From Chloroflexota bacterium (GTDB taxonomy: Bacteria > Chloroflexota > Anaerolineae > Aggregatilineales > UBA2796), in assembly GCA_017743585.1 (NCBI GenBank), contig JAGHYP010000001.1, positions 1-52,889 of the forward strand: a stretch of DNA of 52,889 bases. Direction: 5' to 3'. The notes under the pieces are model-generated. The model did no database searches. It saw nothing but the letters and a program-made list of their open reading frames with translations, and was not told the origin of the DNA. Of the stretch, positions 1 to 7,111 are shown in pieces. Positions within the stretch are counted from its first letter, which is position 1. The number at the start of each line of letters is the position of its first letter. The position numbers and the translations under genes were made by a program.

Positions 1-479
1 TCGGCATGTCGGCTATCCGCCTGATGAAAGCCGTTGAGCGCGACTTCTATGGCTTGTAACGCCTCAAGCAGGTTGCCCAGCAGGTAATGCGTCACGGCGA
101 GGTAAAACCAAGCTTCAGGTTTAGCATCCGGATGGCGCGTCGCCTGCAGGAAGTGCTGATGCGCAGCTTCATACTCATTTTGCTTGTAGCGCAGCACGCC
201 AAGCGCGAAGTGCGCCAGCCACAGACGCTTGTTCAGCTTGAGCGCGTATAGCAAATCCGCCTCTGCTTCGGCAAACTTGCCATCCTCGACGTAAAACAGA
301 CCGCGCGTGGCATAGTACTCAGGATAGCGCCGATCGTAGTAGATCGCCTCAGAGAGATCGAGAATGGCGTTTTCCAAGTCGCGGTTGCGGTAGGCCAACA
401 AGCCGCGGTGATAATAAGCTTCTGCTGTGGCGTGCGTCAGCCCAAGCCGACGCGCGCGTTCCAAGCGTGCGTTGCTCAT
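1..479 (-). CDS. TPR-repeat protein, 3' end cut by the window edge
   Basis: The minus strand is open from an ATG at 479 to base 1 with no stop, so the C-terminus lies outside the window (about 159 residues visible). The visible part is helical tetratricopeptide-type sequence: paired helices with small residues at TPR positions, e.g. AYYHRGLLAYRNRDLENAI near residues 21-39, then YYATRGLFYVEDGKFAEAEA and FALGVLRYKQNEYEAA. No catalytic motif or signal peptide is seen. TPR proteins are scaffolds for protein-protein contacts. The start overlaps the stop of the upstream histidine kinase by 4 nt (ATGA), so the two are probably translationally coupled and the TPR protein may be a partner of the kinase; that role is inference. 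TPR fold: confident. Function: unknown. Confidence 0.75.
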   Translation of the reverse strand, partial: MSNARLERARRLGLTHATAEAYYHRGLLAYRNRDLENAILDLSEAIYYDRRYPEYYATRGLFYVEDGKFAEAEADLLYALKLNKRLWLAHFALGVLRYKQNEYEAAHQHFLQATRHPDAKPEAWFYLAVTHYLLGNLLEALQAIEVALNGFHQADSRHA

Positions 480-1219
480 GCTTGCGCCTCACGGCTGATC
501 GGCAAGCGGAAACAGAAAACCGCGCCGCCTTCGGGCGGCGTCTCGAGCCACAAGCTGCCGCCATAGCCCTCCACAGTCAGCTTGGTGAACGTCAAGCCGA
601 GCCCCATGCCGCGTCTGCCCCGCACTTGCGAGGCAGGAACGCGGTAGAAACGCTCGAAAATCAGCGCGCGATGCTCCTCTGGCACGCCTCTGCCGTCATC
701 CGCCACGCAAACCTTGATTTGGTCGCCTTCCTGGCGCGCTGTTACGCGCACGTTGCCGCCTTTTGGGACGTGACGCAGCGCGTTCTCCAATAGATTGAAG
801 CAAATGCGGCTGAGCAACGCTTCATCGGCGCAAGTAGCAGGCAGGTCAGATGGAATGTCTGCGCTATATGTGGCTTGTGATTCCGCCAGCAGCTCTTGGA
901 GCGCAGCGAGCGCTTGCTCGAGAGCTGATGCCAGCTGCGCACTGCCAACTGGCGGCTTCTTCAGCCCGTTCGCCATGCGCGTGATATCTTGCAGCACCTC
1001 AATGTCTTGCAGCTGCGCTCGCGCGCTGTTGAGCGCGATATCCAGCAATTGCGGAATGGCGCTCAGCTCCTGCGCTGCCAGCAGGTCTTTCGCTAGCTCC
1101 AAGCAATTGATGATGCGCGCCAATGGACTGGCAAGATCGTGCGCCAAGACGCTAATCTCTTCTTCGAAAGCCTGCCGCGCCTGCTCAATGCGCGCAATCT
1201 CGGATAATTGTTCAGTCAT
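476..1219 (-). CDS. Soluble sensor histidine kinase without sensory domain
   Basis: 247 residues of bare kinase core. The H-box is near residue 27 (VLAHDLASPLARI, phosphoacceptor His27 followed by Asp). The ATPase domain carries the N-box (NLLENALRH, 142-150), G1 box (DDGRG, 174-178), F-box (IFERFYR) and G2 box (GMGLGL, 204-209). No membrane segment, PAS, GAF or receiver domain is present, so the signal must come from a partner or a coiled coil before the H-box. I chose the ATG at 1219 (GGTGA seven bases upstream); an upstream TTG at 1243 or ATG at 1237 would add 8 or 6 residues. It shares ATGA overlaps with the reading frame before it and with the TPR gene after it. No response regulator is visible nearby. 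Autophosphorylation on His27 is expected from the family. Confidence 0.85.
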   Translation of the reverse strand: MTEQLSEIARIEQARQAFEEEISVLAHDLASPLARIINCLELAKDLLAAQELSAIPQLLDIALNSARAQLQDIEVLQDITRMANGLKKPPVGSAQLASALEQALAALQELLAESQATYSADIPSDLPATCADEALLSRICFNLLENALRHVPKGGNVRVTARQEGDQIKVCVADDGRGVPEEHRALIFERFYRVPASQVRGRRGMGLGLTFTKLTVEGYGGSLWLETPPEGGAVFCFRLPISREAQA

Positions 1220-1544
1220 CCGATAGTCACCAGACATCTCCAAGCGTTCCGGCCGCGCTCGTCATCGAAAAGCGGCGCCGCCGATACCGGCTTTAGCGAA
1301 GGCTCGACGGACACGGGCGGCAGGGGAGACTCAAGCTGCACGCCGCCTTCAGGCGCGGCGCTCAGTTGAATTTCGGCGCTGCGCGCGCATTATCACACAG
1401 CTAAGGTGAACTTGCAAGGTGTCCTGCCGGCCCAAAAAGTGATTCATCAAGTCCTGAAGCAATTCCCAGAGCGCTTGCCGCGGCGCGCGCTCATGGCGCT
1501 TCCGCAGGCGCGGCTGCGTGCGCTTTGTGGATGCCTCATGCGCT
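1216..1544 (-). pseudogene. Possible broken small gene between ppx and the histidine kinase
   Basis: No intact ORF of useful size lies in this 329-base gap, yet two adjoining minus-strand stretches look protein-like in different frames. One reads ALWELLQDLMNHFLGRQD (roughly 1430-1480). The next reads EIQLSAAPEGGVQLES (roughly 1325-1375) and continues to a TGA that overlaps the kinase ATG (ATGA at 1216-1219). The frame changes near 1385-1395, where the downstream frame has TGA TAA. A single-base shift there would join both pieces into one protein of about 90-100 residues, though no convincing start is seen. Either a decayed gene or a sequencing indel would explain it; plain non-coding sequence is also possible. 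No family recognised. Confidence 0.3.
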
Positions 1545-3155
1545 TCAAGACGCGCTGCCGTATGCGATCGTCAGCGCCTTGCCGAAAGCGCTGCGAAATA
1601 TCTCTGTGTGCAGCTGCGCTGACCAGATCGCGACCGAGATATCCGCAGTGCTGATTGGCACAAGCAGGTAGCCATCTTCACAAGGCTCAAGGCGCACGTC
1701 GCTGACAGCGCCATCGCGGCTGCGATCCAACTGCTCAGCGAGGCGCAGCAGCGCAGTCATGCGCAACAAGCGCGCTTGGTCGCTCGGTTGCAGCACCGCG
1801 CCGATCTCAGCCGTGCTGGGCACGCCTTTGCGATGATATTTAGCGGCGAGGCCGATCAGGGCGAGTTCGCGATGTGTGAAGCCGGGCAAGCCGCTGTTGA
1901 GAATCAGATAGTAGCTGTGGCGATGATGGTCGTTGTAGTCAATGCTCATGCCGATATCGTGCAACATGCAGGCTGCCCAGAGCAGCTCGCGCTCGGCGGC
2001 AGAGAAACGCGCAGGGTCGTTCTCAAGCGCCGCCAGCTGATCGAACATGCTCAGCGAGAGATGCGCCACGTGCCGCGCATGGCGCTCTTGAAAGTTGTAC
2101 AAATGCGCTACGTTGATCACGCTCGCCTCGCGCACGTTCTCGAACATCGGCGGCGCGTCGGACGTTCGCCCGCCGTTGAAGAACCGCTCGTAGAACAAGC
2201 CTTCGCGCAGCCCTTGACTGCACACCAGCATCGTCTCAGCTCCGGCGTGACGCAGACACTCTTCGATGACAATAGCGGCGGCGAGCGCGATGTCGGCGCG
2301 ATCAGGCTTCATGCCATTCATGCGCAGGCGCTCATCCAGCGTCATGCTCTCCAGCTGCTTGGCGATCTTGCGCACGTCCGCAGCTGCTAGTTCATAGCCG
2401 TGCAACTCATCTAGAGGATAGTTACTCTGCTTTTGAGCGACTCGCGCCAAATTGCGCAATGAGCCGCCTTGTCCTACTAGCTGCCAAGTGCCTTGCAGCT
2501 TGAACCATTTCAATGGCGCTAACTGCTCGCGGATGTGCTTGCGGAAGCGCGCGATTTGTTCCTTGCTAGGCGGAATGTTGGGCAGCCATTCTTCGGTCGC
2601 GCGCACTGCGCCCAGCGTGAGCGAAACTGTCTCACACGGCAAGCGATCTGCCACGCGCGTGATCTCGAGGCTGCCGCCGCCTAGATCGATCACAAAACCG
2701 TTGCGCAGCGTGGTGCTATTGACGGCAGCTAGATAACCGTAATACGCCTCTTCCTCGCTGCTCAGCAGGCGCACGCTGATGCCCGTCTCGCGTTGGACGC
2801 GGCTGAGGAATTTGAGGCGATTGGCTGCCTCGCGCACGGCGCTGGTCGCCACAGCGATGATATCTTGGATGTTTGAGGCGCGGCAGAAGGCTGCGTACAT
2901 GCGCATGACCTCAATCGCGTGCGCCATCGCCTCACGGCTGAGCTTGCCCGCTGCGCCTAAGCCTTTCACAAGGCGCACGGTCTCGCGCACTTCATCGGTT
3001 AGCTGGAAACAATAGCCCTGCCGATACGTCATGACGATCAGGCGGAAGCTGTTAGAGCCGACGTCGATGATGGCGATCCGCTGCAAGTCGGTTTGCGAGT
3101 TCAGCGGGCGTTCAGCAAGCGATTCAGGCATTGGCGAGTTCACTTTCAATGCCAC
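1545..3155 (-). CDS. ppx: Exopolyphosphatase / pppGpp phosphohydrolase (Ppx/GppA) with C-terminal HD domain
   Basis: 536 residues. The N-terminal actin-like ASKHA fold shows the phosphate-1 loop (IIDVGSNSFRLIV, from about residue 28), the second conserved loop (FVIDLGGGSLEITR) and the adenosine-type segment. The C-terminal part, around residues 390-500, is an HD hydrolase-like domain with HDIGMSIDYNDHHRHSYY. This is the long Ppx/GppA architecture that cleaves terminal phosphates from polyphosphate or pppGpp, linking phosphate storage with the stringent response. The start given is a GTG directly after the stop of the upstream gene; an ATG eight codons later is an alternative. It lies in a minus-strand run with greA, a reductase and an unknown gene, so co-transcription is likely. 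Which substrate is preferred cannot be told from sequence. Confidence 0.92.
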   Translation of the reverse strand: MALKVNSPMPESLAERPLNSQTDLQRIAIIDVGSNSFRLIVMTYRQGYCFQLTDEVRETVRLVKGLGAAGKLSREAMAHAIEVMRMYAAFCRASNIQDIIAVATSAVREAANRLKFLSRVQRETGISVRLLSSEEEAYYGYLAAVNSTTLRNGFVIDLGGGSLEITRVADRLPCETVSLTLGAVRATEEWLPNIPPSKEQIARFRKHIREQLAPLKWFKLQGTWQLVGQGGSLRNLARVAQKQSNYPLDELHGYELAAADVRKIAKQLESMTLDERLRMNGMKPDRADIALAAAIVIEECLRHAGAETMLVCSQGLREGLFYERFFNGGRTSDAPPMFENVREASVINVAHLYNFQERHARHVAHLSLSMFDQLAALENDPARFSAAERELLWAACMLHDIGMSIDYNDHHRHSYYLILNSGLPGFTHRELALIGLAAKYHRKGVPSTAEIGAVLQPSDQARLLRMTALLRLAEQLDRSRDGAVSDVRLEPCEDGYLLVPISTADISVAIWSAQLHTEIFRSAFGKALTIAYGSAS

Positions 3156-3647
3156 TTAGTTACTCACGGTGCGGAGCGCTTCTTTGAGGTGCTCCCGCAG
3201 CAAGGCGATCAGCGCGGCGTGCGCACCTGTTGCGCGGCTAGGGACGAGGATCACATCGTGGTGGAAGCTTCCGGCTGCGCGCTCTAGCAGCCATAAATCC
3301 GCGCCGATCCAAGGGATATCCGGCGCGTCGTCCATCTTATCGAAGTTCAGTTGCCGAGCGCCTCTGACAAACGCCTGATAGCGCTCTGCAGGGATGAGGC
3401 GTTTCAAAACGAGCGGTCGCCCTGTGGCGCGCCGATACACTGTGGTCATGCAGGCTGAATCTTGCCCGCGCATTTTGAGCCAGGTGGCGATCTGATCGGG
3501 CGCGCGTCCGTCATGATGATGAATGGTTAGCCGCCAGCCTTCCACTATCTCTGGCGCGCGCACAGCCGCTTCCAGCTCTGTCACTTCGAGGCGCATCGCG
3601 AGCAGGCGCAGCGGCGCAGATTGGTGGCGCATGGCTGAGGGAGACAT
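3156..3647 (-). CDS. Hypothetical protein, 163 aa
   Basis: I do not recognise the family. The ORF is tightly packed: it begins one base after the stop of the reductase gene and ends immediately before the ppx start, so it is very probably a real member of this operon. The protein is soluble-looking, with no signal peptide or membrane segment. It has a basic N-terminal half (RRATGRPLVLKRLIPAERY near residues 72-90) and a WIGADLWLLERAAGS segment followed by a leucine-rich helical end. There is no obvious metal-binding or nucleotide-binding motif. An internal ATG at 3632 (Met6) is an alternative start. Position next to ppx suggests a role in the same process, but this is only context. Confidence 0.65.
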   Translation of the reverse strand: MSPSAMRHQSAPLRLLAMRLEVTELEAAVRAPEIVEGWRLTIHHHDGRAPDQIATWLKMRGQDSACMTTVYRRATGRPLVLKRLIPAERYQAFVRGARQLNFDKMDDAPDIPWIGADLWLLERAAGSFHHDVILVPSRATGAHAALIALLREHLKEALRTVSN

Positions 3648-3648
3648 C

Positions 3649-4692
3649 TCACACCGTCAAAATGATCTTGCCGAATACATCGCCATTGGCGAGACTGATC
3701 TGCGCTTGCTGCGCCTGCTCTAGCGGATAGCGCTTGCTGATCAGCGGCTGCAGCTTGCCTGCGAAGACCAAGCGCATGACTTGCACAAAGTCGGCGTGCG
3801 GCGCCATCGTGCTGCCGATCAGACTGATATGCTTGGCGAACAAATAGCGCATGTCTATGTTCGCCGCGTAGCCGCTGGTGTTGCCGACGATCAAAATCCG
3901 ACCGCCGCGCCGCACAGCGCGGATGCTGCCATTGATGGTCGCCATGCCGACGTTGTCCACCACCACGTCCACTCCGCGCCGCTCAGTGTGCTGGAAAACC
4001 GCGCGCACCCAGTCTTCAGTGCTGCGATCAATGCAAAAATCCGCGCCGAGCGCTTTTGCCCGCGCCGCTTTCTCAGCGTTGCTGGCGACCACATAGACAG
4101 TGGCGCCTGCCAGTTTGGCGATCTGGATGCTGGCTGAGTTCACGCCGCCGCCCGCGCCGACGATCAGGACGCTCTCGCCTGCCTTCAAGTTGCCACGTTT
4201 GATCAGGCTGTGCCACGCCGTCAGGAAGACGAGCGCCGCTGCCGCCGCTTGCTCATAGCCGATGTGATCGGGCAGTTTGAGCGCGTTGCGCGCAGGCACG
4301 ACCACATACTCAGCGTACGTGCCGTGCATGTCCTCGCCGAGAATGCCAAACTTTGGGCAGAGATTATCCTGACCGCTCAGGCACAGCTCGCATTGACCGC
4401 AACTGATGCCGGGGTTGACGACCACGCGGTCGCCGATTGCCAAGCCTTGCACGCCTTCGCCGAGCGCTTCGATGTCACCAGCGGCGTCCGCGCCTAGAAT
4501 GTGCGGCAGCGGCAGCTTGATGCCTTCCCAGCCTTCGCGCACCCACAGGTCGAGCCGATTCAAGGCGGCGGCGCGCACGCGCACGCGCACCTCGCCTGCT
4601 TTGGGCTGCGGCGTGGGAAAATCTTCCACGTAGCGCAGATTCTCCACGCCGCCATGTCGCTCCAAGATGACAGCGCGCATGCAGGCGGTCAC
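3649..4692 (-). CDS. Medium-chain dehydrogenase/reductase with structural zinc site, probably lacking catalytic zinc
   Basis: 347 residues of the MDR (alcohol dehydrogenase/quinone reductase) superfamily. The GroES-like N-terminal domain is followed by the structural zinc lobe with four cysteines (C98, C101, C104, C112). The Rossmann domain has VLIVGAGGGVNSASIQ around residue 175 and binds NAD(P)H. The usual catalytic-zinc motif GHE is GAD here (67-69) and the early Cys is replaced within NRLDLW, so the catalytic zinc is probably absent, as in quinone-oxidoreductase-type members. The substrate is unknown. The GTG start overlaps the greA stop (GTGA) and has GAAGG seven bases upstream; an ATG at 4680 is the alternative and gives the more usual MRAVIL N-terminus. 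Confidence 0.88.
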   Translation of the reverse strand: MTACMRAVILERHGGVENLRYVEDFPTPQPKAGEVRVRVRAAALNRLDLWVREGWEGIKLPLPHILGADAAGDIEALGEGVQGLAIGDRVVVNPGISCGQCELCLSGQDNLCPKFGILGEDMHGTYAEYVVVPARNALKLPDHIGYEQAAAAALVFLTAWHSLIKRGNLKAGESVLIVGAGGGVNSASIQIAKLAGATVYVVASNAEKAARAKALGADFCIDRSTEDWVRAVFQHTERRGVDVVVDNVGMATINGSIRAVRRGGRILIVGNTSGYAANIDMRYLFAKHISLIGSTMAPHADFVQVMRLVFAGKLQPLISKRYPLEQAQQAQISLANGDVFGKIILTV

Positions 4693-5159
4693 TTGGAAGC
4701 CTTCACGCTCTTGATCTTGAAGACAAGAGTGCCTGAAGGGGTCTCAACTGAGACTTCCTCGCCGGCTTTGCGCCCTAGCAAGGCGCGCCCAAGCGGACTT
4801 TCGTTGGAGATTTTGCCTTCGCGTGGATTCGCCTCGGCCGCGCCCACGATGACGAACGTCTCAGGCGCTTCGCCTTCCTCTTGCACAGTCACCTCTGAGC
4901 CGAGACTGACGATACCCGCTGACTTTTCGCTGATGATGACAGCGTTGCGCAGCAAGTCCTCAAGGTAGCTGATGCGCCCTTCCAGAAATGCCTGCTGTTC
5001 CTTGGCATCATGATAGTCAGCGTTCTCTGAGAGATCGCCTTGCGCAATCGCTTCCTTGAGTTTTGCCGCAAGCGCGGGGCGCTTCACTGTTTTCAGCTCC
5101 TCCAGCTCGCGCCGCAGTTCAGCTGCGCCTTCTTCGGTAAGGTACTTGACATCCGCCAT
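4689..5159 (-). CDS. greA: Transcription elongation factor GreA
   Basis: 156 residues, the normal GreA length. The N-terminal coiled coil carries the tip acidic residues in GDLSENADYHDAKEQQ (about 45-60), which reach into the RNA polymerase secondary channel and stimulate cleavage of backtracked transcripts. The C-terminal FKBP-like domain follows (VSLGSEVTVQ onward, with SPLGRALLGRKAGEEV near the end). The frame is open upstream to 5411, but the family start is the ATG at 5159, and a promoter lies at 5263-5291 inside the longer ORF, which rules out the longer form. It is the first gene of the minus-strand operon continuing into the reductase, the unknown gene and ppx. Confidence 0.96.
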   Translation of the reverse strand: MADVKYLTEEGAAELRRELEELKTVKRPALAAKLKEAIAQGDLSENADYHDAKEQQAFLEGRISYLEDLLRNAVIISEKSAGIVSLGSEVTVQEEGEAPETFVIVGAAEANPREGKISNESPLGRALLGRKAGEEVSVETPSGTLVFKIKSVKASK

Positions 5160-5262
5160 ACGAAAAAGCCTCGCTTGTTTGGCTGGACTTCTCTCGGGCA
5201 GGATTGACGAGCTGCACGGATGATCCACGTGCAGTGTGCGGTCTGATTGGATGATGGCTCGA

Positions 5263-5291
5263 ATTGTAGCGCAGGTCGCAGCATGGGTCAA
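5263..5291 (-). promoter_or_regulatory. Sigma70-type promoter of the greA operon
   Basis: Read on the minus strand: TTGACC (5286-5291), a 17-bp spacer, then TACAAT (5263-5268). This is five of six matches at each box with ideal spacing, and the spacer ends in TGCGC directly before the -10. Predicted transcription start is near 5256, giving a leader of about 97 nt before the greA ATG. Confidence 0.85.
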
Positions 5292-5336
5292 GCTGGTCGC
5301 TTTCACTCTCTCGCGGAGAATCGCACTAAGATACGC

Positions 5337-5342
5337 TACAAT
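5337..5342 (+). promoter_or_regulatory. Candidate -10 box for the EamA transporter gene
   Basis: TACAAT preceded by ATACGC, 36 bases before the chosen ATG at 5379. No good -35 hexamer is seen at 16-18 bp. It lies back to back with the greA promoter in the divergent gap. Confidence 0.4.
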
Positions 5343-5378
5343 GAGCGCGCATGGCCCGTCCAGCACAACGAAGGCTCT

Positions 5379-6392
5379 ATGAGAGCGAAATCGCTTCGCA
5401 CAATGCCGCACACCCGTTTGCGTCAGCGCGAGCGCTGGCTGGCAGATGGCGCGCTGCTCGCGGTCGCCGCGATCTGGGGAGCGACGTTTTTCATGATCAA
5501 AGAGGCTACGCAGAGCTTCCCCGTCATGGCGTTTTTGACCTTGCGGTTCGCGATTGCCGCGCCATTCTTGCTACCGTTCGTGCTGTTGGAGATCAAGCGG
5601 CGCGGCGCGCTGCCGACGCGAGGCGAGTGGCTCTGGGGTATCGGCGCAGGAGTGCTTCTCACGGCAGGCTATGTGTTTCAGACCTTCGCGCTGCGCACTG
5701 TGGACGCAGGGCGCGCAGGCTTCATCACGGGTTTGTACGTCATCTTCGTGCCGTTTCTAGGCTTGGTTGTGCTGCGGCAGCCGATTGAACGGCGCGTGTG
5801 GCTGGGCGGCGCGTTGGCGTTCCTCGGCATGCTCTTCTTGGGATACGCGCCGGGCGGCACTCTGCTAGGCGATGTGCTAGCGTTGCTCTGCGCGCTCGCC
5901 TATGCAGGGCATATCCTCGCGGTTGGGCAGATGCCGCGCACTGCCGATAAGTGTTTTCTGACATTGGCGCAGGTGTTAACGGTCGCTGTGTTGTGCGGCG
6001 CGCTTCTGCCGACCCTCGCGGCAGTGCGCACGTGCAGCGCGGAAATCTGCTCGGCAATCGCGCCATTCGCCGATCCGCTGCCGAGCGACCTGCCGTTGAA
6101 TGTGCTTTCGGCAGCCGCCTTCACGGGCATTTTTGCCACTGCCCTCGGCTTGATGGTGCAAATCTGGGCGCAGCGCATCTTGCCGCCAAGCGACGCAGCG
6201 CTGATCTTCGCGCTAGAAGCGCCTTTCGCAGTCCTATTCGGTGTGCTTTTCCTGAATGAAGCCTTGACGGCGCTCGGTCTGGTGGGCTGCGCGCTCATCT
6301 TCAGCAGCACGCTTGTAGTGACGTTAGGCGGGCAAGGAACGCTCGCCACTGACCAGAGTCTTGAGGCTGTGCCGAGCGAAGCAGCCGATTAA
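5379..6392 (+). CDS. EamA/DMT-family transporter
   Basis: About 337 residues with ten predicted membrane helices in two homologous EamA halves. The first half contains the family hallmark LAVAAIWGATFFMIKEAT and TLRFAIAAPFLLPFVLL; the second ends with IFALEAPFAVLFGVLFLNEAL, typical of the second repeat. Members are usually exporters of amino acids or metabolites in the inner membrane; the substrate cannot be predicted. The frame is open from 5247, but I chose the ATG at 5379, which has GAAGG just upstream and sits behind a -10-like box; an ATG at 5403 is also possible. Its stop overlaps the stop of the convergent DnaD-like gene by 4 nt (TTAA). Confidence 0.88.
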   Translation: MRAKSLRTMPHTRLRQRERWLADGALLAVAAIWGATFFMIKEATQSFPVMAFLTLRFAIAAPFLLPFVLLEIKRRGALPTRGEWLWGIGAGVLLTAGYVFQTFALRTVDAGRAGFITGLYVIFVPFLGLVVLRQPIERRVWLGGALAFLGMLFLGYAPGGTLLGDVLALLCALAYAGHILAVGQMPRTADKCFLTLAQVLTVAVLCGALLPTLAAVRTCSAEICSAIAPFADPLPSDLPLNVLSAAAFTGIFATALGLMVQIWAQRILPPSDAALIFALEAPFAVLFGVLFLNEALTALGLVGCALIFSSTLVVTLGGQGTLATDQSLEAVPSEAAD

Positions 6393-7102
6393 TCTGTCTC
6401 ATCGCGCTGAAAATACACACCGCGCAGATACGGGTCGATCTCGGGCTCAGTAGGCTTGGCAGCGCGCTGACTTGGCTTGCCTTCCTGCGCCCAGCGCTTG
6501 AGGGTTGCCTCGATATAGTGCCAATTTCGGCGATTCCTCTTAACAGCGATGCGGATGGCCTCGATGATCCACTCATAAGGGTAGGTGCGCTCAGCATCGG
6601 CGAGCATCTCAGAGAGCATCGGCGTGATCACGCCGATGTTCTTTTCATAGAGCGCGAAGATGTTCGGGCGCTCAGGCGCGAGCCGAATCGGATGCTCGGC
6701 GCTTCCGGGCTGCCAATCGCCGCGCAGTAGCGCTTCGACAGCGCGCCGTCCGCGCTCTGTGTTCATGAAGTACAGCGTCTCTGAGCCGTTCGCAGTTGGC
6801 ACGTCCACAGCCAGCAAGGTCTCGCGATTGAGCGCGCGCGCCAGCGCATCGCGGACGGCGCGCTCTGCCTCGGCTGCGCTGCTGCCCATGCCTGCCATGA
6901 AGATCGGGTCGTCCAGAAAGTCGCGCAGGCGCAAGTAACGGTAATCGCCTTCGCGTTGCTGAAGTGCCCAGAAGCAGTAGATCGTCAGTTTCAGCTCAGC
7001 CAAGTCGTCAATGTATGGCAGCAGCTCGCTGAAAAAACGCGTTGGCACGCTCGTCACGTCGCGATCGCCCTTCGGGAAGCCTTTGAAACGATGTCCGTTC
7101 AC
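6389..7102 (-). CDS. DnaD-domain replication protein
   Basis: 237 residues. The C-terminal DnaB_2/DnaD domain is clear at about residues 145-210: ALYEKNIGVITPMLSEML, then a tryptophan helix (YPYEWIIEAIRIAVKRN), then NWHYIEATLKRWAQEG. The N-terminal part (SVPTRFFSELLPYIDDLAELKLTIYCFWAL) resembles the winged-helix oligomerisation region of DnaD-type primosome proteins. In Firmicutes DnaD helps load the replicative helicase at origins and restart sites. Here it is immediately downstream of dnaB: its GTG start is preceded by a strong AGGAGG whose bases overlap the dnaB stop codon, so the two are coupled. Its stop overlaps that of the EamA gene. A helicase-loading role is a good inference from family and position. 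Confidence 0.88.
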   Translation of the reverse strand: MNGHRFKGFPKGDRDVTSVPTRFFSELLPYIDDLAELKLTIYCFWALQQREGDYRYLRLRDFLDDPIFMAGMGSSAAEAERAVRDALARALNRETLLAVDVPTANGSETLYFMNTERGRRAVEALLRGDWQPGSAEHPIRLAPERPNIFALYEKNIGVITPMLSEMLADAERTYPYEWIIEAIRIAVKRNRRNWHYIEATLKRWAQEGKPSQRAAKPTEPEIDPYLRGVYFQRDETD

Positions 7103-7111
7103 CGCGCCCTC

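Noticed and set aside
1776..2390. 204-codon plus-strand ORF opposite ppx
   Set aside because: Antisense shadow of the conserved Ppx/GppA gene with no domain and no ribosome-binding site.
5160..5411. N-terminal extension of GreA
   Set aside because: The greA promoter lies inside it, and family length supports the ATG at 5159.
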